DNA of 64,000 nt from Ascarosepion bandense (Eukaryota > Mollusca > Cephalopoda > Sepiida > Sepiidae): contig JBBBDQ010000399.1 in the NCBI GenBank assembly GCA_037127315.1, forward strand, positions 1,067,001 to 1,131,000. The letters are read 5' to 3'. The position numbers and the translations under genes were made by a program. The notes beneath the pieces were generated by a model. The model saw nothing but the letters and a program-made list of their open reading frames with translations. It ran no database searches and was not told the DNA's origin. Positions 31,459 to 43,386 of the stretch are shown piece after piece. How positions within the stretch are numbered: position 1 is the stretch's first letter; each line of letters starts with the position of its first letter.

Positions 31459-31672
31459 ACTGACAGAAAATAAAAAATATAATTAAATTAATTTTATTTG
31501 ATTTACTCAACAAATGCTTTAACAAGAAAAAATACTTGTTACAAAATGAATTTAATATTTAGTATAATAGCCTTTTGCTTTGATCACAGCCTTCATTCTG
31601 TCAGTCATTGACATCACAAGCTTTTTCAATGTATCTAATGGTATCTCCTGCCAAGAAGCTTGTGTTTGTTCC
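31459..31672. mobile_element. Tc1-like DNA transposon, right fragment
   Basis: It continues the element interrupted by the SINE. AATATTTAGTATAATAGCCT and TTTTGCTTTGATCACAGCCT resemble the terminal region of widespread Tc1/mariner-type elements. No transposase remains. Confidence 0.55.
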
Positions 31673-32280
31673 TGTTATGTCGCCAAGTATAAATGAATAA
31701 CTCAACAACAGAATCAGAATATAAGTTGTATTCCGCGGAAAAACGGTTAGTATGTACAGAAGTGATTAGTAATATTTACAATAGAAAGATACAAGAGTCC
31801 AATCCGTCGTAAGACGTGTGTATACGTGATTACTTCCGGTACGCCACCGGAAGTGTGACTAACTCTTCACTGACTCGCACTGACTCTTCCGTAACTCATT
31901 AGAGACTCTCAAGTGACTCTCTACGACTCATTATTTAGCTGTCCCTCCCAGTAAGGGCAACATATGACACATGGTCAGTTTATATCTGGGATTTCCGGGC
32001 TATATGGCCCAGCCAAAAAATGTCTGTCTATTTTTGCCCAGTCGTGCCTCTACCCTTCAGCGGAACCACAACTGGGTTAATGCTCTCGGAAGCAGAGAGC
32101 GCCCTCTACCCGAAGGCAGAGCGCTGACAGTGTCGTAGATTCGTCAGTCTAGTGACTCTGTACGACTCATTATTTAGTCGTCCCTCCCAGTAAGGGCAAC
32201 ATATGACACATGGTCAGTTTATATCTGGGATTTCCGGGCTATATGGCCCGGCCAAAAAATGTCTGTATTATAGGGATATT
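31673..32280 (-). mobile_element. LTR-like block with 238-bp internal tandem duplication
   Basis: It is homologous and inverted to 14878-15455. The segment from CTACGACTCATTATTTAG to CCAAAAAATGTCTGT occurs at 31917-32029 and again at 32155-32266 with very few differences. CACTTCCGGTGGCG and CGGAAAAACGG-like GC words suggest U3/R features. Boundaries are unproven. Confidence 0.5.
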
Positions 32281-32344
32281 TTGCCAAAGCAAAATATCAC
32301 CATAACACGAGATTTCATAATACGTAGATCGATTTACGTAGGAA

Positions 32345-32590
32345 ACTTACTTCTTCTTCTATGTGCCCTGTCCCTTCAGGACGTAAGTGATCATGGTTCT
32401 CCACGTCTGCCTATCTCTTGTGGCTTTTAGTATGTTTGCTCCTGTTACTCCTGGCAACCCCCGTTCCGTCGACCATCTAATCAGGCCCTGCAAATATGTT
32501 ATCCGCTGCCTTCCTCTGTCTCTCTTTCCTTCTATCTGGCCAGTCAGTATCAGGTTCTCCAAGCTCTCCTTACTCCAGCTATTAATTTTT
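32345..32590 (-). mobile_element. Second LINE family (RTE-like), C-terminal fragment
   Basis: Minus-strand open frame 32562-32359 reads MENLILTGQIEGKRDRGRQR, then ILKATRDRQTWRTMITYVLK and a stop. These are the last about 65 residues of a non-LTR ORF2 found in many invertebrates. Only the tail is present. Confidence 0.75.
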
Positions 32591-34035
32591 ATGAAATATA
32601 AATTAGTCGTCGTCTGAAGTGATTAATCTATAATCATTTGAAAAAAAAAAAGAATTAAAAATTCGTATCTGGTCGTATTAATAATTGTGCAAAACAACTG
32701 CACCATAAAAATATATTAATAATTCATATCCTTCTGGTTTTATCGTTGTCTTTGCAAAGGCAACAGGTGGTATTATTTTCGGAAATATTTGAAGATTTTG
32801 TTGATGCATTTGTAGCCGTTTCGATTTAATTCTTCTCGCTTATAAAAGTAACAGTAACAGCTGCAAAATATATGCCCGTTTCTTCAGCCATTTTATAATT
32901 AGTTTTCTAATTCACTGTAGCTTTACTTTTCTTTTTATTTAGTTATTTAGTTGCGAATCATGTTTTTATTTTTTCAATTTATATATTTATTTTCGACGCT
33001 CGAATAAGTTTCATAAGTTGTGAAAAGCTTCTTATTAAGCTTCTACCTTCGACTTCACGAGGTTCTTTTGTTCCCATCTAATTCAGATCTTGCAATTCAG
33101 ATCTTACAATTTATAGTGACTTTCTTTTCCTTGCAAAGACGAGCTCCAGTATTTTTCTTTTCAGTTTTTTTTTTTACCTCTCCTTTCAATGTACATTTTT
33201 TTCCTCAACGTCATTCAACGATCACACAGATTTCTCATTCTCATTTGTTAAAAAAAATTTTTCTTTCCATTATTTCCATGTTTTAATCCACTCTGCCCGC
33301 TTTCTGTTACATTTTTTTTATATTATTAAACGAATTTTTCTTAACATTTCATACAATTATGTTTGTATTTTTTAAATTCTATTATAAATAATTATTCCAT
33401 TATATATTTTTTTTTTGTTTAAATTCTTTCATTAATTTCATTCTGCGGTAATTTTCATTGATTCTGATTTTTGCCACACCCAATTTTTATTTTTATTTTT
33501 ATTTTTATGCGTCAGAAAAATTGAATGTTCAGCTTCTGTAGTTGCATAAAGTGCTTGTCTTTATTTGTCGGTATGTATGTTTAAAGGACTGACAATGTCA
33601 GTTTGTACTGACGAATGTGAATACAAGTACTTCTGGGTTCGTGTCTGTACGCGTTCAGCATTGACGTAGAAATAAAATAAAAACTAAAAACAAGGGCAGA
33701 AAGTAGTATTGTAAAGAATGTACAGTTGAGCATACCAAAGAAAGACAGTAGCGAATGATAATTGAAGTGTGAGTTAAGACGAGAACGAGTGAGAATTTGT
33801 TCGAAGAGGAAAAGAATGTCTGACACGTCGAGTAAGTAATGAGAACGTTAGCACTATTCAGCAACGCAGATATTACACACCTATCTGCATCCGTAATTGC
33901 ATGTTTGCGACCAGAAAATTTATATTATATTAGCTATTCGCAAATTCAACTACGTTTTGCGGAAAACGCCCAGATAAGTTTTAAACAGTAAGTAATATAC
34001 GAAATATCGTTGAAAAGGTAACTTTTTTTTCAAAA
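32591..34035. other. AT-rich unassigned sequence
   Basis: About 1.4 kb holds homopolymer-rich AT DNA and no recognised element or gene. Confidence 0.4.
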
Positions 34036-34145
34036 TATTTTGCTGCACTTGTGGAACTCCCTTCCGACTCCATGCTTTCGTGCAAACTTTAATCTAAAAA
34101 AAATTAATTGCAATTTTAATCGCTTTTTACTGTCATCTTGGTTAC
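34036..34145 (+). mobile_element. LINE C-terminal fragment
   Basis: The plus frame gives LWNSLPTPCFRANFNLKKIN, equivalent to LWNSLPxxCFPDGYNLQEFK in the better copies. Confidence 0.65.
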
Positions 34146-34229
34146 ATTTTAATAGTCCTGGGTATGACGGTAAACTTCATCCGGTCGCAAGGGCAGGTTG
34201 TGGGGAGCATAGAACCACCTCTTAATTAC

Positions 34230-34345
34230 TATTGTTCCCAGCTCCACTCTGATCCGGAGTGGTAGCATCTGTTAGAGACACAGCTATGGGCAAATAGTTA
34301 ACCCCCAAACTGGGGTCAAAACATTATGAAAGTATACAAAATAGT
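34230..34345. repeat. Dispersed repeat, inverted copy of 17420-17530
   Basis: GATCCGGAGTGGTAGCATCT and CCCCAAACTGGGGTCAAAAC match the reverse complement of the first copy. Confidence 0.8.
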
Positions 34346-34840
34346 CTTTTATTAAAATGTTACATCGTGGAATGAAGAGATACACAGATAAATGTAGATA
34401 AACTACTTTATTACCAGAGTGGTACAACCAAGATGTATATACAATATTTACAGTATCTCGCAGTAGTAGGTGTTACATTCCGAAGTTCTTGATAAGGACA
34501 GCAACCTTCGTGCTAAGTGCATATTGTTTTCTACATCTGGGCCACCGGATATTACATGGTACGAGCCACAACACATAAAAATATACATTATTGAAGGAAA
34601 AATATTACCAAGAATACATTTTTGAATACAAATCTTGAATATAAAAATAAACGACATCTTCAGTTTTCTAAAATAACTTTCATCAAAATCTGACTAAATT
34701 CTCTTTCTCTTTATAACCGAACATTAAAAAAATACCTTAAAACCCCACATTTTTGGCATTAAATAACCCACAGAGGTTGATATACCGTTCGATCAAAACT
34801 CAATTTTTTCTCTTTCTGCTGAATATTAATGTTCTTACTG
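34346..34840. other. AT-rich unassigned sequence
   Basis: Nothing recognised. Confidence 0.35.
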
Positions 34841-34841
34841 A

Positions 34842-35008
34842 CAAACCAGATAGAAGGAAAAAGAGACAGAGGAAGGCAGGGCCTGATCAGGTGGATGACG
34901 GAACAAGGTTTGCGAGTTATAACAGGAGCAAACATACTAACAGCCACAATGGACAGGGAGTCGTGGAGAACCATGATCGCCTACGTCCTGAAGAGACAGG
35001 GCACATAG
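34842..35008 (+). mobile_element. RTE-like LINE C-terminal fragment
   Basis: The frame QIEGKRDRGRQGLIRWMTEQ, then TATMDRESWRTMIAYVLKRQ and a TAG, is uninterrupted, although about 7 residues present at 32345 are missing after GRQ. It ends in GAAGAAGAAG. Confidence 0.75.
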
Positions 35009-35286
35009 AAGAAGAAGAATTCTTTCACACGCTATAACCATTTGCGTCATACTGGCTTTACTGTCTTGCTTAGGGAGATATCGATGAAAAAAAGTACATC
35101 TATTAAGAATGTAACCACTCATGGCTCTTCACAGAATCCTTTATACTGTTTTGAAGATGTGAATACTTAAAACAGAGAGTTGCTTTCCGCTTTATTCCTT
35201 ACGATTTTAAATTCGATGCTATAATTCTCAGTGACTGTCTACCATCCAAGATCGGAATGCCAAGCCTTCACCTTTTGTTAGCACAT

Positions 35287-38164
35287 ATGGAGAGATGGGT
35301 GCAAAAATTTTCTCTAGTGTATTCGTGTGAAAATAAATGCAACAGAATAGCCTGGAATTTGAGGCGATTCCAATTTCATATGGAGAGATGGGTGCAAAAA
35401 TTTTCTCTCGTGTATTCGTGTGAAAATAAATGCAACAGAATAGGCTGGAATTTGAGGCGATTCCAATTTCATATGGAGAGATGAGTGCAAAAACTTTCTC
35501 TCGTGTATTCGTGTGAAAATAAATGCAACAGAATAGGCTGGAATTTGAGGCGATTCCAATTTCATATGGAGAGATGGGTGCAAAACTTTCTCTAGTGTAT
35601 TCGTGTGAAAATAAATGCAAAAGAATAGGCTGGAATTTGAGGCGATTCCAATTTCATATGGAGAGATGAGTGCAAAAACTTTCTCTAGTGTATTCGTGTG
35701 AAAATAAATGCAACAGAATAGGCTGGAATTTGAGGCGATACCAATTTCATGTGGAGAGATGGGTGCAAAAACTTTCTCTAGTGTATTCGTGTGAAAATAA
35801 ATGCAACAGAATAGGCTGGAATTTGAGGCGATTCCAATTTCATATGGAGAGATTGGTCCAAAAACTTTCTCTAGTATATTCGTGTGAAAATAAATGCAAC
35901 AGAATAGGCTGGAATTTGAGGCGATTCCAATTTCATATGGAGAGATTGGTGCAAAAACTTTCACTAGTATATTCGTGTGAAAATAAATGCAACAGAATAG
36001 GCTGGAATTTGAGGCGATTCCAATTTCATATGGAGAGATGGGTGCAAAACTTTCTATAGTGTATTCGTGTGAAAATAAATGCAACAGAATAGGCTGGAAT
36101 TTGAGGCGATTCCAATTTCATATGGAGAGATTGGGGCAAAAACTTTCTCTAGTGTATTCGTGTGAAAATAAATGCAACAGAATAGGCTGGAATTTGAGGC
36201 GATTCCAATTTCATATGGAGAGATGAATGCAAAAACTTTCTCTAGTGTATTCGTGTGAAAATAAATGCAACAGAATAGGCTGGAATTTGAGGCGATTCCA
36301 ATTTAATTTGGAGAGATGAGTGCAAAAACTTTCTCTCGTGTATTCGTGTGAAAATAAATGCAACAGAATAGGCTGGAATTTGAGGCGATTCCAATTTCAT
36401 ATGGAGAGATGAGTGCAAAAACTTTCTCTAGTGTATTCGTGTGAAAATAAATGCAACAGAATAGGCTGGAATTTGAGGCGATACCAATTTCATGTGGAGA
36501 GATGGGTGCAAAAACTTTCTCTAGTGTATTCGTGTGAAAATAAATGCAACAGAATAGGCTGGAATTTGAGGCGATTCCAATTTCATATGGAGAGATGGGT
36601 GCAAAAACTTTCTCTAGTATATTCGTGTGAAAATAAATGCAACAGAATAGGCTGGAATTTGAGGCGATTCCAATTTCATGTGGAGAGATGGGTGCAAAAA
36701 CTTTCTCTAGTATATTCGTGTGAAAATAAATGCAACAGAATAGGCTGGAATTTGAGGCGATTCCAATTTCATATGGAGAGATGGGTGCAAAACTTTCTCT
36801 AGTGTATTCGTGTGAAAATAAATGCAACAGAATAGGCTGGAATTTGAGGCGATTCCAATTTCATATGGAGGGATGGGTGCAAAAACTTTCTCTAGTGTAT
36901 TCGTGTGAAAATAAATGCAACAGAATAGGCTGGAATTTGAGACGATTCCAATTTCATATGGAGAGTTGGGTGCAAAAACTTTCTCTAGTGTATTCGTGTG
37001 AAAATAAATGCAACAGAATAGGCTGGAATTTGAGGCGATTCCAATTTCATATGGAGAGATGGGTGCAAAAACTTTCTCTAGTGTATTCGTGTGAAAATAA
37101 ATGCAACAGAATAGGCTAGAATTTCAGGCGATTCCAATTTCATATGGAGAGATGGGTGCAAAAACGTTCTCTAGTGTATTCGTGTGAAAATAAATGCAAC
37201 AGAATAGGCTGGAATTTGAGGCGATTCCAATTTCATGTGGAGAGATGGGTGCAAAAACTTTCTCTAGTGTATTCGTGTGAAAATAAATGCAACAGAATAG
37301 GCTAGAATTTCAGGCGATTCCAATTTCAAGTGGAGAGATGGGTGCAAAAACTTTCTCTAGTGTATTCGTGTGAAAATAAATGCAACAGAATGGGCTGGAA
37401 TTTGAGGCGATTCCAATTTCATGTGGAGAGATGGGTGCAAAAACTTTCTCTAGTATATTCGTGTGAAAATAAATGCAACAGAATAGGCTGGAATTTGAGG
37501 CGATTCCAATTTCATATGGAGAGATGGGTGCAAAAACTTTCTCTAGTGTATTCGTGTGAAAATAAATGCAACAGAATAGGCTGGAATTTGAGGCGATTCC
37601 AATTTCATATGGAGAGATGGGTGCAAAAACTTTCTCTAGTGTATTCGTGTGAAAATAAATGCTACAGAATAGGCTGGAATTTGAGGCGATTCCAATTTCA
37701 TATGGAGAGATTGGTCCAAAAACTTTCTCTAGTGTATTCGTGTGAAAATAAATGCAACAGAATAGGCTGGAATTTGAGGCGATTCCAATTTCATATGGAG
37801 AGATGGGTGCAAAAACTTTCTCTAGTATATTCGTGTGAAAATAAATGCAACAGAATAGGCTGGAATTTGAGGCGATTCCAATTTCATATGGAGAGATGAG
37901 TGCAAAAACTTTCTCTAGTATATTCGTGTGAAAATAAATGCAACAGAATAGGCTGGAATTTGAGGCGATTCCAATTTCATATGGAGAGATGGGTGCAAAA
38001 ACTTTCTCTAGTATATTCGTGTGAAAATAAATGCAACAGAATAGGCTGGAATTTGAGGCGATTCCAATTTCATATGGAGAGATGGGTGCAAAAACTTTCT
38101 CTAGTATATTCGTGTGAAAATAAATGCAACAGAATAGGCGGGAATTTGAGGCGATTCCAATTTC
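35287..38164. repeat. 93-bp satellite array, about 31 units
   Basis: Near-identical 93-bp units (ATGGAGAGATGGGTGCAAAA to GGCGATTCCAATTTCAT) run head to tail. Since 93 is a multiple of three and no unit carries an in-frame stop in two frames, long open frames arise on both strands. The plus strand repeats MERWVQKLSLVYSCENKC, with up to 189 codons at 37330-37899. The minus strand repeats FAPISPYEIGIASNSSLFC, with up to 295 codons at 37310-38197. Three 92-bp units (near 35581, 36045, 36788) reset the frame. Blocks 35670-36059 and 36413-36802 share layout 743 bp apart, an eight-unit higher-order repeat. No promoter, splice signal or family match was seen, so I treat it as satellite. Confidence 0.97.
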
Positions 38165-38199
38165 TGCGCCGATAGACTCTATTCTAACCTTACACACTC

Positions 38200-38667
38200 A
38201 AATAAACTCGAAAAATTTATCATAAACTTTCAAATACCGACGTCTACTGTGACCTAATTATTTTTAATTTTTGGGAAAAAAAAGACAGAAGCGGGTCGTT
38301 TAACGAGCCAAAGAAATTATAAAGACATGAGAACTTGCAAAGTTTGAAAAAAATGAGAAGGAAAAAAGGAATGAAAAAATAGATGAAAGAAAGATAGGGG
38401 AGAGTGAGAAAAGGTAAAAAAAGACAGACGGAAGGGAAGAAATAAAGAGAGATTGAGAACAGAAAAGAAAGAAAGAAAGAAAGAAAGATAGGGAATCTGG
38501 CGAAAAGTTACAGAAAGTGGGAAGAGAAAGAGACAAACAAAGAGGAAAACAAAAAAACTATAGAAAATGATGAAATAAAAAGAAAGAAAAAGAGGATCAC
38601 AAAACAAAGATTGGAAATAGTAAAGAAAGGCAGAAAGAAAAAAAGAAAGAAAGAAAGAAAGAGGAGA
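38200..38667. other. Purine-rich low-complexity sequence
   Basis: GAAAG-rich plus strand. Minus-strand serine/phenylalanine-rich frames are artefacts. Confidence 0.6.
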
Positions 38668-38950
38668 GTTTTTTTTTTAATCGTATCACCTCAAGCAAGG
38701 CGGTAACGCCACTGATGTGCAGGGGGCTACGTAATAGTGAAAAGATTGGAAAAGAGAAAGCCGGAAACCACATCAAGAAAGAGAAAACAAGCAAAATGAA
38801 AAAAAAAAAACAAAGAAAAGAGAAAGCCGGAAACCGCATCCTAAACAGGGAACAAGGGATGAGTCTCTTAACCTGTTCAATAGACATGGGTGGTGTGTGA
38901 ACCGGGCGATAGATAGATCTATCTACTCCAATTGAAAAAAAAAAACAAAA
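38668..38950 (-). mobile_element. LINE 3'UTR variant
   Basis: The plus strand reads ATCGTATCACCTCAAGCAAG then GGCGGTAACGCCACTGATGT, the complement of a LINE tail. The adjoining CCGGGCGATAGATAG segment matches the reverse complement of 2588-2800. Confidence 0.75.
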
Positions 38951-39350
38951 ACAAAGAAAAGAGAAAGCCGGAAACCACATCCTTAAACAGGGAACAAGGG
39001 ATGACGAAGGATATAAAGAAAGAAAGAGAAAACAAGCAAAATGAAAAAAAAAAAACAAAGAAAAGAGAAAGCCGGAAACCGCATCCTAAACAGGGAACAA
39101 GGGATGACGAAGGATATAAAGAAAGAAAGAGAAAACAAGCAAAATGAAAAAAAAAAAACAAAGAAAAGAGAAAGCCGGAAACCACATCCTAAACAGGGAA
39201 CAAGGGATGATGAAGGATATAAAGAAAGAAAGAGAAAACAAGCAAAATAAAAAAAAAAAACAAAGAAAAGAGAAAGCCGGAAACCACATCCTAAACAGGG
39301 AACAAGGGAAGACGAAGGATATAAAGAAAGAAAGAGAAAACAAGCAAAAT
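38756..39350. repeat. About 103-bp tandem array derived from the LINE 3'UTR
   Basis: AGAAAGCCGGAAACCACATC recurs at about 38755, 38823, 38963, 39067, 39170 and 39273. The last units are 103-104 bp apart and include AAACAGGGAACAAGGGATGA and AAAGAAAGAAAGAGAAAACA. Earlier spacings are irregular because one unit retains extra LINE sequence. Confidence 0.9.
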
Positions 39351-39480
39351 TTGAGAAAATTATAAAGAAAGATAGAAGGAAAGGAACCAAGATATTGTTA
39401 GAAAAGAAGAAAGCGCCAGTAATTATCTTAGGAATCATTACAGCCTGTATTTCATATTCAAAGTATTTTCTCATGTAACA

Positions 39481-39788
39481 GTCAGTCAGTTAAATGCCAT
39501 ACGTGATACACGCTTGGTTGATCATGTCTCGAAAGAGACATGACTGACTGGGCAGAAGATTATTCCGCAGTAGGTTACCATTGCTTTCTGCGGTAGACTG
39601 GTTGCCAATCAAGGCTATAGAACCCAATCTGTCCTGCTATTTAACCCATAACTGGAAGGAAGAGACGGATTAATACCTTTCCTAAGGGTATTTGCGCGTA
39701 AGTGAATACAATGGATTCAACTGGAATTCGAACTCGGCTCCCCGGTTTCTCGTTCCGAGCCGATATCCACTGTACCACAACGCACATC
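39481..39788 (-). mobile_element. SINE-A, full length
   Basis: Minus-strand head GATGTGCGTTGTGGTACAGT, box B-like GAGTTCGAATTCC, intact body and arm, and a tail of TTAACTGACTGAC. Confidence 0.9.
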
Positions 39789-40499
39789 GCTGAAAACCAG
39801 GTACACCCTATTTGAGGCCATAAACTTATCTACTGACAATGTTGTCTTTTGACAGGACAATTCGTTCCGCTGCACAGCACTAGTTAAAGGGAAATTCGGA
39901 TGAATGAAAAAAAATTACTCTGTTACATTGGCTATCAAATTCTACCAATGTCAACACTACTGATTAACCTATTCGACCCTCACAATATTTCCCAACTAAC
40001 TTGAAAGTAATTAAAAAATACTGTTAGCATCAGGCTTGTCTTTGTAATTCACCAATGAGGATGATCTCGTACGTAGGTAAGAAAGAATTTCCGCTCTTTC
40101 ATCAAAACACTGATTAGAGAACTAGAAAATAATATTATAAAAAAAGAAAACATATTATGTCTATATTATTCAATGAAAGGTTTTTGAATGAAGATATGCT
40201 GCATATATATAAACACAAACTTATAACTATACTCGTTTCGAAAAACCCTCCGCGTGTTTACGTGGAAGGAAAAACTGATTGTAAAAAAAGAAAGAGCTAA
40301 GCACATGAACATCAGCCAAAGGTGTTCGGACCGAGTCAGCCCGAAGCCCAAAGAAAAAACCCGAAACTAGTAATCAACTCACAAAAAGCGGTCAAAAAAA
40401 GCAGAGCAGAATAAGTAAAGTAAACTTAGTGAGCCAACAAACTTACCAAGGTTTCATCTTAGAGTGTTATATACGCAATGTAAATACAAGCCATTAGCC
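39789..40499. other. Unassigned sequence
   Basis: Nothing recognised. Confidence 0.35.
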
Positions 40500-40685
40500 G
40501 AGAGTGTTCAAATTCATTACTGAATGAAAGATGCGTAAATACGTAAGTAGCTATTGTTTTTTCGAAGTCTACCGTTCCTCCAGAGTGCGCAATCGAGGTG
40601 TGCGGGCGTAAATAGTCATCCGCAGAGAGAACTGTTTCGCTGTATCGGTTAAACATCCACACTGCTTCTAGGCAGCTGTAAATAA

Positions 40686-40690
<5 letters not shown>
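40500..40690 (-). mobile_element. SINE-B unit, 3' part degraded
   Basis: The head (40500-40612) matches 803-918. The tRNA-like end retains CTCTGCGGATGACTATTT only. Confidence 0.7.

Positions 40691-40770
<80 letters not shown>
40687..40770. repeat. (TA)n-(TG)n microsatellite
   Basis: TA repeats then TG repeats. Confidence 0.95.
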
Positions 40771-40772
<2 letters not shown>

Positions 40773-40954
40773 TACATAAGCGCAGATACAAATCAATATA
40801 TAAATATTTATCAGGTGTTAATAGAACAGTGCTCAATGCAACATAACAGCGCATTTTATATTTCAGCTTTTAAATATTTCAATTTCTATTTGTATATTCC
40901 CGAGGAATAAATTTTTATTTTTATTTTTAGAAAGAAGTATTTATTAGTATAGAT

Positions 40955-41165
40955 ATACCTTGGGACGTTCCCTTCAATATACGATTTTTATAAAAAAAAT
41001 TTTCTTTTTTTTTACTTCTATGATTTTTGTTTCTAATTCCATTTTTGAGTTTCGTTATAAACCTCACTAAATTATACATTTAATAAATATATATATTAGC
41101 ACACCCGTTTTATGATTCAGAGTGACCTTAACTCTAGGAACGCTAATACCTCAAATTTAATTCAA
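40955..41165. repeat. Dispersed repeat, uninterrupted copy
   Basis: Its parts match 41430-41550 and 42756-42860, the DNA on either side of the LINE at 41551-42755. Shared words are AAATTATACATTTAATAAAT-like sequence and AGCACACCCG. Confidence 0.75.
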
Positions 41166-41430
41166 ATCAAGCATCTGTTCGTATGAGTGTATTTTTTGTA
41201 TACATGTATGTGCATGTGTGCGTATTTATTTCATTTCCTTTTACTGCTTTCTATTTTTAATTTTTTTAATTTTTTAAAATTATTTTTTATTTCTTCTTTT
41301 ATTTTTTAATTCTTATTACATATTATTACATTTATTTTATTTTTTTAATATTTTTATTCCTTTTATTCTGAAAAAGAAATATTCATCGAACTCTTTATCC
41401 CAAATATAAACACACTAGTGACGTCATCTT
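41166..41430. other. AT-rich, T-rich unassigned sequence
   Basis: Runs of TTTTA; nothing else seen. Confidence 0.4.
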
Positions 41431-41550
41431 CGACATACGATTTATAAAAATTGGATCCTGAAATTTTAATAACATTATTTTTTCTCATAGGGTTTTAATT
41501 TTTGGTACCATTTTTGGGCTTCTGTATAAATCAAATTAAATTATACATTT

Positions 41551-42755
41551 TTTTTTTTTAATCATTTCACCCCGAGCAAGGCAGAAACGCCACTGATGTG
41601 CAGGGGGTTACATAAATGTAGAAAGATTAATTAGAAAAGAGTGTAGAAAGGAACAATAGAAAGCTGAGAAAGCAGGTGCAATGACAGATACATGGGCGGA
41701 GAGAAAGTGAAGATTATACAGGGGAGGGGAGAGAGCTAGAGTCCAGTGGTTAGTAGGTGAGTATTAACTTTGCTTTTAAATTTCTGGAGGTCGTAGCCGT
41801 CAGGAAAGCAAGAATACGGGAGTGAGTTCCACAGGCGGGAAGTGCGAGAGATGAAGCTGCAGGAGTAGAATTGTCGTCTGCGTTTGGCTAACCTGACTGT
41901 GAATGGGTGGGACCCAGTTGCCAGTCTGGTTGCACGAGTAAACACCTGTTGAGGAGGCATCAGTGACTTAAGCTCATCCGAGCAGAAGCCATGAAAGTAT
42001 TTATAGAAGAGACAGAGAGAGGCCACATTCTGACGATGGGAAAGTGGCTGCAGTCGAGTCGCCAGATCAGTATCTATCACATTACAGACTCTCCTTTGGA
42101 GCTTGTCAAGAACACTGAGGAGAACGGCAGGGGCACCTGACCATAAATGGCAGCAGTACTCCATGCACGGACGGATGGTTGACTTGTATATATGCAGGAT
42201 GGATTCAGGTGGAAAAAACATCCTGGATTGACATAGTGACCCAATCTTCTTAGCAGTAGATTTTGCTATGGTTTCAATATAGTGCTTCCATTTGAGGTCT
42301 GAGGACAGGGTAAGTCCGAGGAGGCGTAGTGTATTACTCTCCGGGAGAATCACCTGTCCATGCTTATGGGAGGCAGAAGAGGTTGCCTGTAATGGTTGAC
42401 AGACAACAGCTTGGTCTTAGAGGAATTGAAGTTGACAAGCCACTTCTTGCCCTAGTTCACCACAGAGTGTAGATCCCGCTCAAGGTCAGCAGCGAGATTA
42501 TGTCTGTCCGCCACGACAGGTTTCTTACTGGAGCGGGAGTATATTGTAGTGTCATCTGCGTAGATGCCTACTTGGGACTTGATCTCATCTGGGAGGTCGT
42601 TGATGAAAATAAGGAAGAGCGTTGGGCCCAGGATAGAGCCTTGTGGGACACCAGCATTCGTGCTGTAGGACGAAGAGGCACACCCATTCAGAACGACCTT
42701 CATTTTGCGGTTATTTAAGAAAGATTGGATTAGGTCAAGCAGGCGACCGGTAAAT
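41551..42755 (-). mobile_element. LINE-A copy, 5'-truncated, inserted in older repeat
   Basis: The 3' end has poly-A (T run at 41548-41560 on the plus strand) and the TCGGGGTGAAATGATT tail. It extends 5' to the RT domain. The surrounding repeat is uninterrupted at 40955-41165, so that locus is an empty-site paralogue. Confidence 0.9.
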
Positions 42756-42769
42756 AAAAATATTCGCAC
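41736..42769 (-). pseudogene. LINE-A reverse transcriptase, C-terminal half
   Basis: The minus strand encodes [40 protein letters not shown] and IYADDTTIYSRSS (motifs B and C, 42769-42452). It then stops at a TAG where related copies have Trp. After a shift near 42357 a second frame (42353-41736) runs from PESNTLRLLGLTLSSDLKWK to SRTSRLWNSLPYSCFPDGYD and the terminal HLLTTGL. It is 5'-truncated and broken by one stop and one frameshift. It is the best RT sequence in the window. Confidence 0.9.
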
Positions 42770-42978
42770 ACCCGATTTACAATTTATAACGACCTTAACT
42801 GAAGGAACGCTAGTATCTACAATAATAATTCAAATCTAAACACGGTCAGTTCATAATATGCACCCTATGATTGTATAATACATGGAATTGTGAGTTGTGC
42901 TTAAAACGTAGGATCATATATATAGTGACGTAAAATAATGAATATACGTATGAGGTGCATGTATATATGCATAATATT

Positions 42979-43230
42979 ATTGGACATCAACAGTTGGTTT
43001 TGGTGATAAGGTCGTCATCATTGGACATCAACAGTTGGTTTTGGTGATAAGGTCGTCATCATTGGACATCAACAGTTGGTTTTGGTGATAAGGTCGTCAT
43101 CATTGGACATCAACAGTTGGTTTTGGTGATAAGGTCGTCATCATTGGACATCAACAGTTGGTTTTGGTGATAAGGTCGTCATCACTGGACATCAACAGTC
43201 GGTTTTGGTGATAAGGTCGTCATCATTGAT
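42979..43230. repeat. 41-bp minisatellite, 6 units
   Basis: ATTGGACATCAACAGTTGGT plus TTTGGTGATAAGGTCGTCATC repeats six times with almost no variation. It is followed by ATTGATCCATCA. The reverse complement of array and boundary is at 45842-46093. Confidence 0.95.
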
Positions 43231-43336
43231 CCATCAATCCATCTTCAGGTGTTAATAAAACAGTGCTCAGTGTATGAATTGAGTATGAAATATAATTGCA
43301 TACCCATCAAACTCCGAATTGTGCTATACACGTAGG

Positions 43337-43339
<3 letters not shown>

Positions 43340-43382
<43 letters not shown>
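43340..43382. repeat. (TA)n microsatellite
   Basis: TA run. Confidence 0.95.

Positions 43383-43386
<4 letters not shown>

Noticed and set aside
35287..38164. CRISPR-like array or repeat-protein gene
   Set aside because: Units are 93 bp head to tail without unique spacers, both strands are equally open, and no start context, splice signal or protein family is visible.
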